64,000 nt of DNA. Source: RPQJ01 sp052035645. Its GTDB lineage: Bacteria > Pseudomonadota > Gammaproteobacteria > Steroidobacterales > Steroidobacteraceae. The notes beneath the pieces were generated by a model. That model was not told the DNA's origin. It made no database searches and saw only the letters and a list, made by a program, of their open reading frames with translations. Positions 43,393 through 53,065 of the stretch are shown here, piece by piece; position 1 is the first letter of the stretch; the number at the start of each line of letters is the position of its first letter. The translations under genes and the position numbers were made by a program. The stretch lies in contig JBPOHK010000017.1 in NCBI GenBank assembly GCA_052035645.1, positions 1 to 64,000 on the forward strand, read 5' to 3'.

Positions 43393-44543
43393 CCCAGCGG
43401 GTGGATGGTGACGCCCTGCACCACGCGGTTGACGGTGCCGGCGGCGTTCGGGCTGTCCGGCGACAGGCCGAACTGCAGCGATGCGTGGAAGGCGAGCATC
43501 TGCGCGAGCGAGACGAACGGCACGACCAGGTCGACGTCGTCGCATTGCGCGAGTCGCGGCACGGCGACGACCTCGACGCCGTCGATCGGATCGACCGGCC
43601 GGGCCGTGACGGCGATCACCCTGGCCGCGACGCGGTCGCGGCCGAGCTCGGCCAGCAGGTCGAGGTCGTACTGTCGCGTGTAGGGATCGTTCGACACGAA
43701 GACCGTCACCAGCGTGCGCGGGTTGACCACCGTCTTCGGGCCGTGGCGGAAGCCGAGCGGCGTGTCGTAGGTCGCGACGCAGCGGCCATCGGTGAGTTCG
43801 AGCAGCTTCAGGGCCGACTCCCGCGCCAGGCCGCGCAGCCCGTGGCTGCCGAGATAGATCACCCGCTCGAAGCCCGCCCCGGCCAGCGCGCGCATGCGCG
43901 CGCCCTCGCCGGCGATCACCTCGGCCGTCGCGCCGGCGACGGCCCCGAGCCGCTCGCGCGTCACGCCGATCCCGCGCAAGGCCCCGAGCGCCGCGTGCAG
44001 CATGCAGGAGAAGCTGGAGGTCATGGCGAAGCTGCGGTCGTGCGTCTCGTCGGGCAGCAACAGCAGCAGCGCGCCGTCGCGCCGGCCGCGGGCCGCGAGC
44101 CCGCCCGCCGCGTTGCAGGTGATCAGCAGGTGGTCGACCCGCTCGAGGAGCCGGTCGGCGAACTCGACGGTCGCGAGGCTCTCGGGGCTGTTGCCGGAGC
44201 GGCCGAAGGAGACCAGCAGCGTCGGCTGCCGACGCTCGAAGTGGGCGGTCGGGGCGGCGACGATGTCGGTGGTCGCGACCGCGTCGCAGCGCAGGCCCAG
44301 TGGCTGCGCGACGGCCGGGGCGAGGCACTCGCCGATGAACGCCGAGGTGCCCGCCCCGGCGAACACGACGCGCAGGCCGCTCTGGCGCAGACGCGGCTCG
44401 AGCCAGGCGCGGATGTCGCTCCCGCGCGCCTCGAGCATGGCCTGGGTCGCCCGCAGCATCGCGGGCTGCTGCCCGATCTCGCGCGCGGTGGCGAGCGCGC
44501 CCCGGGCCGCCAGTGCCTGGGCGTCGAGTCCTGAATCAAGCAT
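43389..44543 (-). CDS. agaS: AgaS-like SIS-domain galactosamine-6-phosphate deaminase/isomerase
   Basis: A 384-residue protein with two SIS domains. GAGTSAFIGECLAP and SFGRSGNSPES mark the first, YLGSHGLRGLARESALKLLELTDG and DTPLGFRHGPKTVV the second; the last segment, with RHGPKT, is typical of AgaS and of the isomerase half of GlmS. AgaS converts galactosamine 6-phosphate to tagatose 6-phosphate with loss of ammonia. No glutaminase domain is present, which excludes GlmS. It overlaps gatZ by 8 bases and the kinase gene by 4. Confidence 0.88.
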   Translation of the reverse strand: MLDSGLDAQALAARGALATAREIGQQPAMLRATQAMLEARGSDIRAWLEPRLRQSGLRVVFAGAGTSAFIGECLAPAVAQPLGLRCDAVATTDIVAAPTAHFERRQPTLLVSFGRSGNSPESLATVEFADRLLERVDHLLITCNAAGGLAARGRRDGALLLLLPDETHDRSFAMTSSFSCMLHAALGALRGIGVTRERLGAVAGATAEVIAGEGARMRALAGAGFERVIYLGSHGLRGLARESALKLLELTDGRCVATYDTPLGFRHGPKTVVNPRTLVTVFVSNDPYTRQYDLDLLAELGRDRVAARVIAVTARPVDPIDGVEVVAVPRLAQCDDVDLVVPFVSLAQMLAFHASLQFGLSPDSPNAAGTVNRVVQGVTIHPLG

Positions 44544-45834
44544 CGGAGTGCATCCGTGGTGGAGCGCAGGCCCGCCAGTAGTCGTCGAGTACGCGGCCCA
44601 CGCGTGCCATGGCCAGCGCCTGCGGATCGGCCGGAAGTTCGCCCTGCGCAACGGCGCGGGATTCCTGCGGGAAATGCTGGCTGAGGAGCGCGAACGGCAA
44701 CGGCCGACGCCGCAGGTTCTCGAACAGCCGGGACTGTGCCTCCGCGACCTCGGGGCGCGTCCAGTAGTACCGGATGCGGTCGCTGAGGCTGTACTGGAGA
44801 TGGTACGTGCGCTCGGGCTCGTCGGCCGGGTAGTAGCGCTGCCAGTGGCCGGGATCGCCCCGCATGCAGGCGAGCACCGTCTCGCGCAGGCCGGCCCGCG
44901 CACCGGCGGGCAGCCAGTCGCGCTCGAGCGCGTCGAGCGCCCACAGCGCCTCGCGCAGGGCGAAGGTGGCGGCCGGCCCGACCTTGAGGATCGCGAAGTG
45001 GTCGCGCACCAGTGCGGCCAGCGCCGCCTGCGGCTGGTAGTCCGTCGAATGCGCCTCGAACACGAAGCCCGGCCGTTCCAGGGCGACCGCGGACAGTTCG
45101 CGGGCGTGCGCCGGCACGTACTCGACGGCCCGGTGGTGATCGAACTCGACGCCCGGCTGCACGACCGCCGCGATGACGCGCGTCCACGCGTCGGCGAGCC
45201 CGGCGGCGGCGAACGCTTCCTCGTGGGCCGCGAGCGTGGCGCGCGCCGACGCGACGCTCGTGACGTCGACGCGGGTCAGTGCATGCTGCGGCCCGCCCGG
45301 CACGGGCACCTCGGTGCCGATCACGTACACCGGCGGCTCGCCGCCGCTGCGTCGCCACGCGTCCTCCGACACCCGGCACAGCCGCGCGCTGCGCGCGGCG
45401 ACCAACTCATCGCCGAGCGGCAGCGGGTCGCCGGCGCAGCTCATCGAGCAGTCGAGGTGGATCTTGCGGAAGCCCGCCTCCACGTACGAGGCGACGAGCG
45501 CCTCCGCGCGCGCCATCGCCTCGGGTGCCGGCAGGCCCTGCCACGGGTGCGGCCCGAGGTGATCGCCGCCGAGGACCAGCGCGGACAGCGGGAAGCGTTC
45601 CTCGGCGGCGATGCCGTGCACGAACGCGATGAAATCGCGCGCCGTCATGCCGGTGTAGCCGCCGTCCGGGTTCACCTGGTTGCAGGTCGCCTCGATGAGG
45701 ACCTGCGGCACGCCGCGGCGCCGCGCGTGGACGAGCGCGGCGCGCAGCACGAGCGGGTGCGCGGAGCACAGCGAATACATGCCGAGCGCGGCGCCGCCGC
45801 GATGTCGCGCGACGAAATCGAGCAGGGCTTTCAT
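44536..45834 (-). CDS. GatZ/KbaZ (AgaZ) tagatose-bisphosphate aldolase-associated subunit
   Basis: A 432-residue protein of the GatZ/KbaZ family: MKALLDFVARHR and GMYSLCSAHPLVLRAAL at the N-terminus, IEATCNQVNPDGGYTGMT, GGDHLGPHPWQGL, then YYWTRPEVAEAQSRLF near the C-terminus. It is described as the non-catalytic partner of the tagatose-1,6-bisphosphate aldolase GatY/KbaY, though AgaZ has been proposed as a tagatose-6-phosphate kinase in non-PTS pathways. No GatY/KbaY gene is in the window. It overlaps the transporter gene by 4 bases and agaS by 8. Confidence 0.9.
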   Translation of the reverse strand: MKALLDFVARHRGGAALGMYSLCSAHPLVLRAALVHARRRGVPQVLIEATCNQVNPDGGYTGMTARDFIAFVHGIAAEERFPLSALVLGGDHLGPHPWQGLPAPEAMARAEALVASYVEAGFRKIHLDCSMSCAGDPLPLGDELVAARSARLCRVSEDAWRRSGGEPPVYVIGTEVPVPGGPQHALTRVDVTSVASARATLAAHEEAFAAAGLADAWTRVIAAVVQPGVEFDHHRAVEYVPAHARELSAVALERPGFVFEAHSTDYQPQAALAALVRDHFAILKVGPAATFALREALWALDALERDWLPAGARAGLRETVLACMRGDPGHWQRYYPADEPERTYHLQYSLSDRIRYYWTRPEVAEAQSRLFENLRRRPLPFALLSQHFPQESRAVAQGELPADPQALAMARVGRVLDDYWRACAPPRMHSDA

Positions 45835-46781
45835 CGGTTCGGGCGCTCCACGGCACCGGGGTCGCCGCCCGCCTCGGCCAGCGACAGCAGGACCGCCGCC
45901 ACCAGCGCCAGGGCGATGCCGAACGCCTTCAGCGGGCCCGGCAGCACGTGCGTGACGAGCAGCGCGATCAGCGCCGTCATGAGTGGCGCACCGGCGTTGG
46001 TCAGCGGCGCGACGACCATGGCCTTGCCGTGCCGGAAGGCGTGGACCAGCAGCAGCGCGCCGACCGCGTTCAGCGACTGGATCGCCGCCGCCAGCCACGG
46101 GCCGTCCCAGCCGAGGTTCACCGGCTGCGTGAAGTCGGTCATGGCCCACGCCACGGGCGCGAGCGCGAGACCCGTCAGCATCATGTAGAAGAAGATGCTC
46201 TCCGCGCTCATGTGATGGTTGGCGAGCTTCATGAAGAACGCCTGCACGCCCCACGCGGCCATCACCAGCAGCGACAGCGCGAGCCAGCCCAGGCCCTGGC
46301 CCGCGGCGAGGCCCTGCAGCGAGAAATCGAAGAACGGCACGGCCGCGAGCGCCAGCACGATGCCGAGCGCGCCGAGGCGCGACGTGCGTTCGCCGAGCAG
46401 CAGGTAGGACATCACGATGGTCACGGCCGGCGAGAGCGAGATGACCGGGAAGATCAGCCAGGGCGGCCCGATCGTCAGCGCGTAGAACAGGATCATCTGG
46501 CCGCCGGCGCCGAGCAGGCCGATCGCGAGTCCGTACAGCAGGGCCCGCGGGCTGCGGTCGATGCGCCAGCCGCCGCGGGCCGCGACGATCAGCGCCGGCG
46601 GGACCATGGTCAGCGCCCAGACGCAGTACACGAGCGTGTCCGGGAACCCGCGCTGCGCCGAGATCCCGGCGAACGCACCCCACACGCCCCACAGCGCGAC
46701 CGTGGCGAGGGCGTAGCGCAGCCACGTGCGCGAGGTTCGCGCCGGTGCGTCGGAACGGTCTTCGGTCGGCGGTGAACTCAA
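45831..46781 (-). CDS. DMT-superfamily (EamA) transporter
   Basis: A 316-residue inner-membrane protein with ten predicted helices in two EamA halves (about 23-155 and 165-300). Marks include VALWGVWGAFAGISAQRGFPDT at the N-terminus and the second-half QSLNAVGALLLVHAFRHGKAMVVAPLTNAGAPL. EamA proteins export or import metabolites; here, between a glycosidase and sugar-phosphate enzymes, uptake of the released (amino) sugar is plausible. The start is TTG 46781, overlapping the glycosidase stop as TTGA. Confidence 0.85.
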   Translation of the reverse strand: MSSPPTEDRSDAPARTSRTWLRYALATVALWGVWGAFAGISAQRGFPDTLVYCVWALTMVPPALIVAARGGWRIDRSPRALLYGLAIGLLGAGGQMILFYALTIGPPWLIFPVISLSPAVTIVMSYLLLGERTSRLGALGIVLALAAVPFFDFSLQGLAAGQGLGWLALSLLVMAAWGVQAFFMKLANHHMSAESIFFYMMLTGLALAPVAWAMTDFTQPVNLGWDGPWLAAAIQSLNAVGALLLVHAFRHGKAMVVAPLTNAGAPLMTALIALLVTHVLPGPLKAFGIALALVAAVLLSLAEAGGDPGAVERPNR

Positions 46782-48868
46782 CTGCGTACTCCCCGGGCCG
46801 GCGCCGCGCGCAGCAGCAGGAACCCCTCGAACTGCACGTCCAGGCGCGGCGCGGTGCGCGTCACCTGGCCGAGATCACGCTCCCGGTAGTAGTCGAACAC
46901 GTCGTACCGGCCGGCGCCGAGTCCGCGCAGTTCGAGCGGGCCCTGCCAGCGGTCGGCGAAGAACGCGTAGTGGAGGATGCCCGCGTCCTCGACGACGTGC
47001 GCCTCCGGCCGGTCGAAGCCGATGTCGTACAACTCGCCGCGATAGTGCTTCGCGGGCAGGCGCAGGGTGTTGTAGAGCCCGATCCAGCGCCGCCACTCGG
47101 CTTCCTTCTGCGGCGTGAGCGCGAGCTTCGGATCCGGTCCCGGGTGCGCCGGCAGCGTGAACTTGGTGGCGACCACGGCACCGATGCCGAGCGTGCTCGC
47201 GAAGTCGTCGCCGCCGTCGCTGAGCTCGACGTGGTCGCCCGCGTAGGCGGCCGACGGCCCGAGCAGGCCCTTGAGCGTCTTGCCCTTGTGGCGCACCTGC
47301 CACGACGACTCCGGATCCGACCCGACCGTCTGGTTGACCGCGTGCAGGTTGTGGAACGCGTAGCCCGTGCCGCACGGGCACAGCTCGACCACGGCGTGCG
47401 GGTTGATGGCGATCGCGGCGTCGTAGATCGCCTGCCAGAAATCCTGCAGCCGCTCGCAGGATTCCTCGGGGCGCGCGTGACGGTGCGCGGGGTTGTAGCA
47501 CGGCGGCACGCCGTTCAGGTGCTGGCCGTCGAGCTTCAGCCCCTCGAAGCCCCACTCGCCCATGACCTTGCGCACCAGCGCGACGCTCCGCTCGACGGTC
47601 TTCGCGTAGGCGGGACACAGGTAGAAGCTGTTCCACCAGGTCACGTCGCGCACCGAGCCGTCCTCGTTGAGCAGCAGCAGGTCGGTGGCGTCGTGCAGCA
47701 GGTCCGTGCCCGGGTCGACGGCCAGCGGGGCGAGCCACAGCTTCGGCTTCATGCCGGCCGCCTTCACGGCCTGCGTGAACGCGATCATGTCGGCATCGCC
47801 GCGCGGGAATTTCCCGCGATCGAGGTACCAGTCGCCCTCGGAGGTCTGCCAGCCGTCGTCGAGGCCGGCCCACACGAGGCCGAGTTCGCGGGCCTTGGGC
47901 AGCGTGTCGAGCACCTGCCGGACGTCGAAATCGCGCTCGTAGCCCCACGCGCACCACACCGGCTCGTAGCAGGCGGCGTCCGGCGCGGGCGCGCGCAGAC
48001 CCTGCGCCGCCATGTACTCGCGGTAGTTGACCAGCGTCGCGTAGTAGTCGCCGCGGTGCACGGCGACGAACGCGCGCGGCAGCGCGATCGTCGCGCCCGC
48101 CGGCCACGGCAGCGCAGCGTCGCCCTCGACGGCGACGCGCGCGCCCGCCGCACTCACCTCGACGGGCAGGGCCAGCAGTTTCGGGCGCGGCTCGAGGTGA
48201 CCGACGGCGAGGCCCGCGTCGCGGCGCCAGACGTCGACGATCGGCGTGCCGCCGCCGTAGTCCGAGGCGTTCATGCCCAGGTAGTTCCGCTGGGCGAACC
48301 CGGCGGGCGCGCGCTGCACCCAGTCGCGCCGGTCCTCGTAGCTCGCACCGCTGTAGCACCAGAAGTCGCCGCCGTCCGGCCCAGGCGGGAGGCAATGGGC
48401 CGCGACGCGCCAGTGCTCGATGGTGGCGGCACTGCCGCTGAGGTTGCGATACGAGACCGCGACGCTCGCCAGGCCCGGGCAGCGATCGTGCATCTCGACG
48501 CTCAAGGTCTTTTCGAAGCCGCCCGGCGCGAGGCCACGCGCCACGAGCCGCGAGCCGGCGCCGAGTGCCGCGTCGCGCAGCGGTTCGCTGCGCCACTCGA
48601 GCAGCGCGAATTCCTCGACGCGCCCGCCGCCGGCGAGCGTGAGGACTTCGCTGGCCGCCAGCTCGGTGAGCGGCAGTGCGCGGCCGCCGTCGATCCGCAG
48701 GATCCGGCTGCGCATCTGCGCGTCGAACTCGAGCGCCAGCACCTGGTCGCCGATGCGCGCCGGCCCGCCGGCCGCCGCGGCGCGCCGCAGCGGCGCCATC
48801 GCCACCGAACTGCCGAGCATGGCGAGCAGCTGCCTGCGATTGACGCCGAAACCGCCGGTGTCCGTCAC
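46778..48868 (-). CDS. Tat-exported GH36-type alpha-galactosidase or alpha-N-acetylgalactosaminidase
   Basis: A 696-residue glycoside hydrolase of clan GH-D. The leader has twin arginines (NRRQLLAMLGSSVAMAPL, R11-R12), so export by Tat is likely. The barrel contains AWGYERDFDVRQVLDTLP, WAGLDDGWQTSEGDW and GFEGLKLDGQHL, whose aspartate is the expected nucleophile, then ELCPCGTGYAFHN. A beta-sandwich N-domain and a C-terminal domain surround it. GTG 48868 follows GGAGGGG. Sugar specificity (galactose or GalNAc) is not readable; cluster context favours GalNAc. It heads an operon of five overlapping genes. Confidence 0.88.
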   Translation of the reverse strand: MTDTGGFGVNRRQLLAMLGSSVAMAPLRRAAAAGGPARIGDQVLALEFDAQMRSRILRIDGGRALPLTELAASEVLTLAGGGRVEEFALLEWRSEPLRDAALGAGSRLVARGLAPGGFEKTLSVEMHDRCPGLASVAVSYRNLSGSAATIEHWRVAAHCLPPGPDGGDFWCYSGASYEDRRDWVQRAPAGFAQRNYLGMNASDYGGGTPIVDVWRRDAGLAVGHLEPRPKLLALPVEVSAAGARVAVEGDAALPWPAGATIALPRAFVAVHRGDYYATLVNYREYMAAQGLRAPAPDAACYEPVWCAWGYERDFDVRQVLDTLPKARELGLVWAGLDDGWQTSEGDWYLDRGKFPRGDADMIAFTQAVKAAGMKPKLWLAPLAVDPGTDLLHDATDLLLLNEDGSVRDVTWWNSFYLCPAYAKTVERSVALVRKVMGEWGFEGLKLDGQHLNGVPPCYNPAHRHARPEESCERLQDFWQAIYDAAIAINPHAVVELCPCGTGYAFHNLHAVNQTVGSDPESSWQVRHKGKTLKGLLGPSAAYAGDHVELSDGGDDFASTLGIGAVVATKFTLPAHPGPDPKLALTPQKEAEWRRWIGLYNTLRLPAKHYRGELYDIGFDRPEAHVVEDAGILHYAFFADRWQGPLELRGLGAGRYDVFDYYRERDLGQVTRTAPRLDVQFEGFLLLRAAPARGVRS

Positions 48869-48978
48869 GTGCCCCTCCGTCCGCCGCGCCGACCGACCGG
48901 CGCCGGCCGCTTGCAATGGCCGCCCCATGCTGGTTGCATACCCGCGCCGCGACGCGCGCGTCGCCAGGAGATCATCCC

Positions 48979-50130
48979 GTGTTTCGCCGCTCGCTGCCCG
49001 CTCCTACGCCCTGCCCGTCGCGTTTCCCGCGCGGGATCCGCCTGCTGGCCGCCGCAACCGTCGCGTCGTGCCTCGCAGCCTGCGCCGCGACGGACGACCG
49101 CGCCAGCGGCCATTATCGGGCGGCCGACTTCGCGAGCGTGCGCAAGATCGACGCGCACGTGCACGCCAACGGGCCGTCGCCCGAGATCCTCGCGGCCGCG
49201 CAGGCCGACGGCTTCGAGCTGCTGTCGGTCAACGTCGACTACCCGGACTTCCCGCCGCTCGCCGAGCAGGCGCGGGTCGCGCAGGAACTGGCGCGGGCCG
49301 AGCCGTCGCGCTTCCGCTTCGCGACCACCTTCTCGATGGCCGGCTGGGGCGAGCCGGGCTGGGCGGAGCGGGTGAACCGGCAGCTGGACCAGGCCGTCGC
49401 CGGCGGCGCCGTGGCGGTGAAGGTCTGGAAGAACATCGGCATGGACGTGCGCGGCGCGGACGGCCGGCTGGTCATGATCGACGACCCGGGATTCAATCCG
49501 GTGCTCGAGCACGTCCGGGAACTCGGCGTCCCGCTCATCGGCCACCAGGGCGAACCGTACAACTGCTGGCTGCCGCTCGAGCAGATGTCGACCGAGAACG
49601 ACCGCAGCTATTTCCGCGAGCACCCCCAGTACCACATGTACCTGCATCCCGAGCTGCCTTCCTACGAGGACCAGATGGCGGCGCGCGACCGCATGCTGGC
49701 CCGGCATCCGCAGCTCGATTTCATCGGCGCCCACATGGCCAGCCTCGAGTGGGACGTGGACCGGCTCGGTGCGTTCCTCGACGCGCATCCGCATGCGGTC
49801 GTCGACCTCGCGGCGCGCATGACCCAGGTGCAGTACCAGTCGCTGCGCGACCGCGAAAGGGTGCGCCGGTTCTTCATCCGGCACCAGGACCGCATCCTCT
49901 ACGGCAGCGACCTGACGTTCGCGCCGGATGCGGCGCCCGGCTCGCTGCGCGACGAAGCGCACGCGACCTGGATCTCGGACTGGACCTACCTCGCCACCGA
50001 CGGGGCGCAGCACGTCGAGGCGCTGGCGGCCGACGTCACCGGCCTGCAGCTGCCGCGGGCCGTCGTCGACAAGATCTACCACGCGAACGCGCGGCGCGTG
50101 CTGCTCGAGCGGCGCAGCGGCGCGCACTGA
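48979..50130 (+). CDS. Lipoprotein amidohydrolase (Amidohydro_2-type)
   Basis: A 383-residue TIM-barrel metallohydrolase anchored as a lipoprotein: leader with LAAC at 32-35 (C35). Metal ligands are visible in IDAHVHANG (HxH), LIGHQGEPYNCW, FIGAHMASLEWD and the final YGSDLTFAPD. GTG 48979 is preceded by AGGAG at 48966-48970. It is divergent from the glycosidase operon with a 110-base gap and convergent to the receptor gene, so it is embedded in the sugar locus. The substrate is unknown; a link to deacetylation is speculative. Confidence 0.85.
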   Translation: MFRRSLPAPTPCPSRFPRGIRLLAAATVASCLAACAATDDRASGHYRAADFASVRKIDAHVHANGPSPEILAAAQADGFELLSVNVDYPDFPPLAEQARVAQELARAEPSRFRFATTFSMAGWGEPGWAERVNRQLDQAVAGGAVAVKVWKNIGMDVRGADGRLVMIDDPGFNPVLEHVRELGVPLIGHQGEPYNCWLPLEQMSTENDRSYFREHPQYHMYLHPELPSYEDQMAARDRMLARHPQLDFIGAHMASLEWDVDRLGAFLDAHPHAVVDLAARMTQVQYQSLRDRERVRRFFIRHQDRILYGSDLTFAPDAAPGSLRDEAHATWISDWTYLATDGAQHVEALAADVTGLQLPRAVVDKIYHANARRVLLERRSGAH

Positions 50131-50181
50131 GCCGGACCGGGCGCGCGCGCTTGCGCTGCTCCGCACGAGCGTCCGCCGCGG

Positions 50182-53001
50182 TCAGAACCGGGCGGTGACG
50201 CCGAGGACGAAGCTCCGCCCCCAGGTCTCGAAGCCCGCCGGGATGTCCGGCCGGTCCAGCGTCGCCCAGTAGTACTCGTCGAGCAGGTTGCGGCCCTCGA
50301 GCGAGACCGACAGGTTTTCGGTCACCTCGTAGGCCACCGACGCGGTCACCCAGGTGATCGGATCGGCGATCTGCGAGCGTCCGGCGACGGCGTCCGTCAC
50401 TTCCGTGTACTCGCCGCTGTAGTCCGCGGCCAGCTGCGAGGACCACCGGTCGTTCTCGTAGATGAGCGCCGCCGACCAGGCGGACTGCGAGACGCCCTCG
50501 AGTTGCCCGACGTCGTGGCCGTCGATGTACGCCGTCGTGTCCGTGTACGTGTAGCTGGCCCGGAATCCGAACCCGTTGTCGAAGAAGTGCTGCACGCCGA
50601 GTTCCAGGCCGACGACGTCGGCCTTGTCGCCGTTGATCGGGTGGCTGACGTCGTAGAGCACCGGCTGCGTGACGGGCGGCGTACCGATCTGGCCGATCAC
50701 GCCGATGTCCACGTTCTCGTCGAGCGCGTAGGTGATGAAGCCGGTGATCTTCTTCCAGAAGACCGCCGCGTTCAGGATCGACTTGTCGCCGAAGTACCAC
50801 TCCAGCGAGAGGTCGGCCTGGTCGGCCTCGACCGGCTCGAGGTCCGCCGAGCCGTCGTAGTAGATGGCGAACGTGCGGTCGAGCGTGTTGTCGACCGCCG
50901 TCGGCGCGAGCTGGTTCAGCGACGGCCGCGAGATGACCTGCGCCGCCGCGAAACGCACCAGCAGGTCGGGCGTCGCCCAGAAGCCGACGTTGAGCGACGG
51001 CAGCAGCTTGCTGTACCCGCCCTTCTCGCTGATCGGCTCGGCCTCGCTGTAGGTGACGTCCGGGCTCGAGGTGGGGATCTCGGGCGTCGGGTCGACGACC
51101 AGCAGGATCTGGTTGATGGCGGTGCGGGCATGCGTGTCGGTGTCGATCCAGCGCAGGCCTGCGTTCGCGAACCAGCGCTCGGCCTTGAAGTTGGCCTGCA
51201 GGTACAGCGCCAGCGTGTCCTCCTCGACGTCGTAGGACTGCACGGGGTTCAGCTCCGGCCGGGTGAGGCTGGAGTCGAAGACCTGCTCGTTGCCCTCGCC
51301 GTCGATGTAGGTCGTGCCGTCGAGCGCCTGCAGCGCCCGCAGGTAGCGCTTGACGTCGAAGCTGACGAACTGCCGCGGGTAACTGCCGCCGGCGTTGCGC
51401 ATGAAGTTCGGCAGGTTCAGGTTGTGCACGACGTTCTCGCCGAGGCTGGCGAACGTGCGGTCGTACATGTTGCAGTACTGGCAGGAGCCGCCGTTCGTGT
51501 CGTTCTCGATGGTGTTGCGCACCTTCTTGCGGACGGTGTCCGAGAGGCCGAACTCGAGGTTCTGCAGCGGACCCCAGTCGACCTCGAACCGCCCCGAGAG
51601 CGTGGCGCCCGTCACCTCGTCGGTGACGTCGGTGCCGGAAAGGCCGACGTAGTGCAGGCCGTAGTCCGCGTTGCCGAGCTCGTGGTTCTGCAGCGCGTCG
51701 GCGAGATCGCGGCCGTCCTCCAGCGTCACCTGGATGTCCGGCAGCGCGCCGCGGTTCATGTGCACCACGCCGGTGTGGTCGCCCGCGACGCCGGAGACCA
51801 CCCAGGTGTCCTTGCCCCCGGAGTCGCGCTCGGACTTCGAGTAGTAGACGTCCGCCGCGAGCGCCAGCCGGTCGGTCGCCTGCCACTTGCCGTTCAGCCC
51901 GACCTGCGTGGTGTCCACCACGCGGAACTCGGTGACCGTCGAGGCCTCGGGAATGAGCTGGGCGACCGTCATGTCGGTCACCCAGTGGTCGCGGATGGAC
52001 ACATTGCTCCAGCGGTGCAGGCCCGTCGACTCGTCGAGGATCGAGTCCTCGACGTAGTACGACTGGTGATAGCCGACGGTCGGGGCGTCCAGCCGCGTGA
52101 ACAGGCCGTCGAGGGTCAGGTGCACGCCGTCGGCCGGCTTCCACTCGACCACGCCGGTGATCGCGCTGCGCTGCTTCTTCTGGATGCGGGTGCCGAAGCT
52201 GGTGCAGCACAGGCCGAGCAGGTCGCTCTCGTCCGCCGAGATGTTGCCGTCGCCGTTCGCGTCGAACTGGCCCGGCTGGTCGGCGGTCACGTAGAACTCC
52301 TGCACGGCGTCGGAGCGCACGTCCGTGTCGCCGTAGACGCCGGAGACCAGGATGCCGAGCGTGTCGTCGGCGAACGTGTTGCTGAACACGCCGGTGAACT
52401 TGTAGCCGGTGTCCTCGGAGAGGTCGTTGTAGTCGCCCTCGGCCGTGAGCGAGGCGTGCATGCCCGGGTTCGGCAGCGGCCGGGTCGAGGTCAGGTTGAC
52501 CATGCCGCCGATGCTGCCCTCGATCTGCGAGGCCTGCGCCGACTTGTAGACATCGGCGCCGTGGATGACCTCCGCGGGCAGGACGTCGAACGCGAATTCG
52601 CGCCCGTCGCCGTCGGTGGCGAGGATGCGGTCGTTGAGCGTGACGATGCTGTAGGCGGGCCCGAGGCCGCGGACGTTGATGTACTGGCCCTCGCCGCCGC
52701 GCGTGCGCTGCAACGTGATGCCCGGCACGTGCGACAGCGAGTCGGCGACGTTCGCGTCGGGGAAGCGCCCGAGGTCCTCGGCGACGATGGAGTCCTGGAC
52801 GATCGCGGCGTCCCGCTTGATGTCGCGCGACTGCTCGAGCGATGCGCGCACGCCGACGACGATGATCTCCTCGAGTTCGCCGGTGTCGGCGGCCGTCGCC
52901 GCCGGCGCGGGCGGGTTGCCCGCCTGGCCCCAGGCGATGCCGCTGGAGGCCGTCAGGGCGACGGCGAGGAGCGAATGCTGCAGATGGTCCCGGGATGCCA
53001 T
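50182..53001 (-). CDS. TonB-dependent outer-membrane receptor
   Basis: A 939-residue receptor. A signal peptide (to about residue 27, SSGIAWGQA) precedes a TonB-box-like EEIIVVGVRASLEQSRDIK, the plug domain (about 60-180, LGRFPDANVADSLSHVPGI and YINVRGLGPAYS) and a long beta barrel that ends in aromatic Phe (FVLGVTARF), needed for outer-membrane insertion. The plug is of the oligosaccharide-receptor type common in Xanthomonadales and Caulobacterales. It likely imports GalNAc- or galactose-containing glycans for the neighbouring enzymes. Its promoter overlaps an inverted repeat that is a probable operator. Confidence 0.94.
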   Translation of the reverse strand: MASRDHLQHSLLAVALTASSGIAWGQAGNPPAPAATAADTGELEEIIVVGVRASLEQSRDIKRDAAIVQDSIVAEDLGRFPDANVADSLSHVPGITLQRTRGGEGQYINVRGLGPAYSIVTLNDRILATDGDGREFAFDVLPAEVIHGADVYKSAQASQIEGSIGGMVNLTSTRPLPNPGMHASLTAEGDYNDLSEDTGYKFTGVFSNTFADDTLGILVSGVYGDTDVRSDAVQEFYVTADQPGQFDANGDGNISADESDLLGLCCTSFGTRIQKKQRSAITGVVEWKPADGVHLTLDGLFTRLDAPTVGYHQSYYVEDSILDESTGLHRWSNVSIRDHWVTDMTVAQLIPEASTVTEFRVVDTTQVGLNGKWQATDRLALAADVYYSKSERDSGGKDTWVVSGVAGDHTGVVHMNRGALPDIQVTLEDGRDLADALQNHELGNADYGLHYVGLSGTDVTDEVTGATLSGRFEVDWGPLQNLEFGLSDTVRKKVRNTIENDTNGGSCQYCNMYDRTFASLGENVVHNLNLPNFMRNAGGSYPRQFVSFDVKRYLRALQALDGTTYIDGEGNEQVFDSSLTRPELNPVQSYDVEEDTLALYLQANFKAERWFANAGLRWIDTDTHARTAINQILLVVDPTPEIPTSSPDVTYSEAEPISEKGGYSKLLPSLNVGFWATPDLLVRFAAAQVISRPSLNQLAPTAVDNTLDRTFAIYYDGSADLEPVEADQADLSLEWYFGDKSILNAAVFWKKITGFITYALDENVDIGVIGQIGTPPVTQPVLYDVSHPINGDKADVVGLELGVQHFFDNGFGFRASYTYTDTTAYIDGHDVGQLEGVSQSAWSAALIYENDRWSSQLAADYSGEYTEVTDAVAGRSQIADPITWVTASVAYEVTENLSVSLEGRNLLDEYYWATLDRPDIPAGFETWGRSFVLGVTARF

Positions 53002-53037
53002 GGCGCGAACCTCGTGCGGGCGGAAAGCACTGGTCGC

Positions 53038-53065
53038 ATCCTAGCAGCGAAAAAAGAAAGTACAA
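53038..53065 (-). promoter_or_regulatory. Promoter candidate of the TonB receptor
   Basis: On the minus strand TTGTAC (53065-53060), 16 bases, TAGGAT (53043-53038). The left arm of the inverted repeat at 53051-53062 covers the spacer and part of the -35, the right place for a repressor. Confidence 0.5.
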
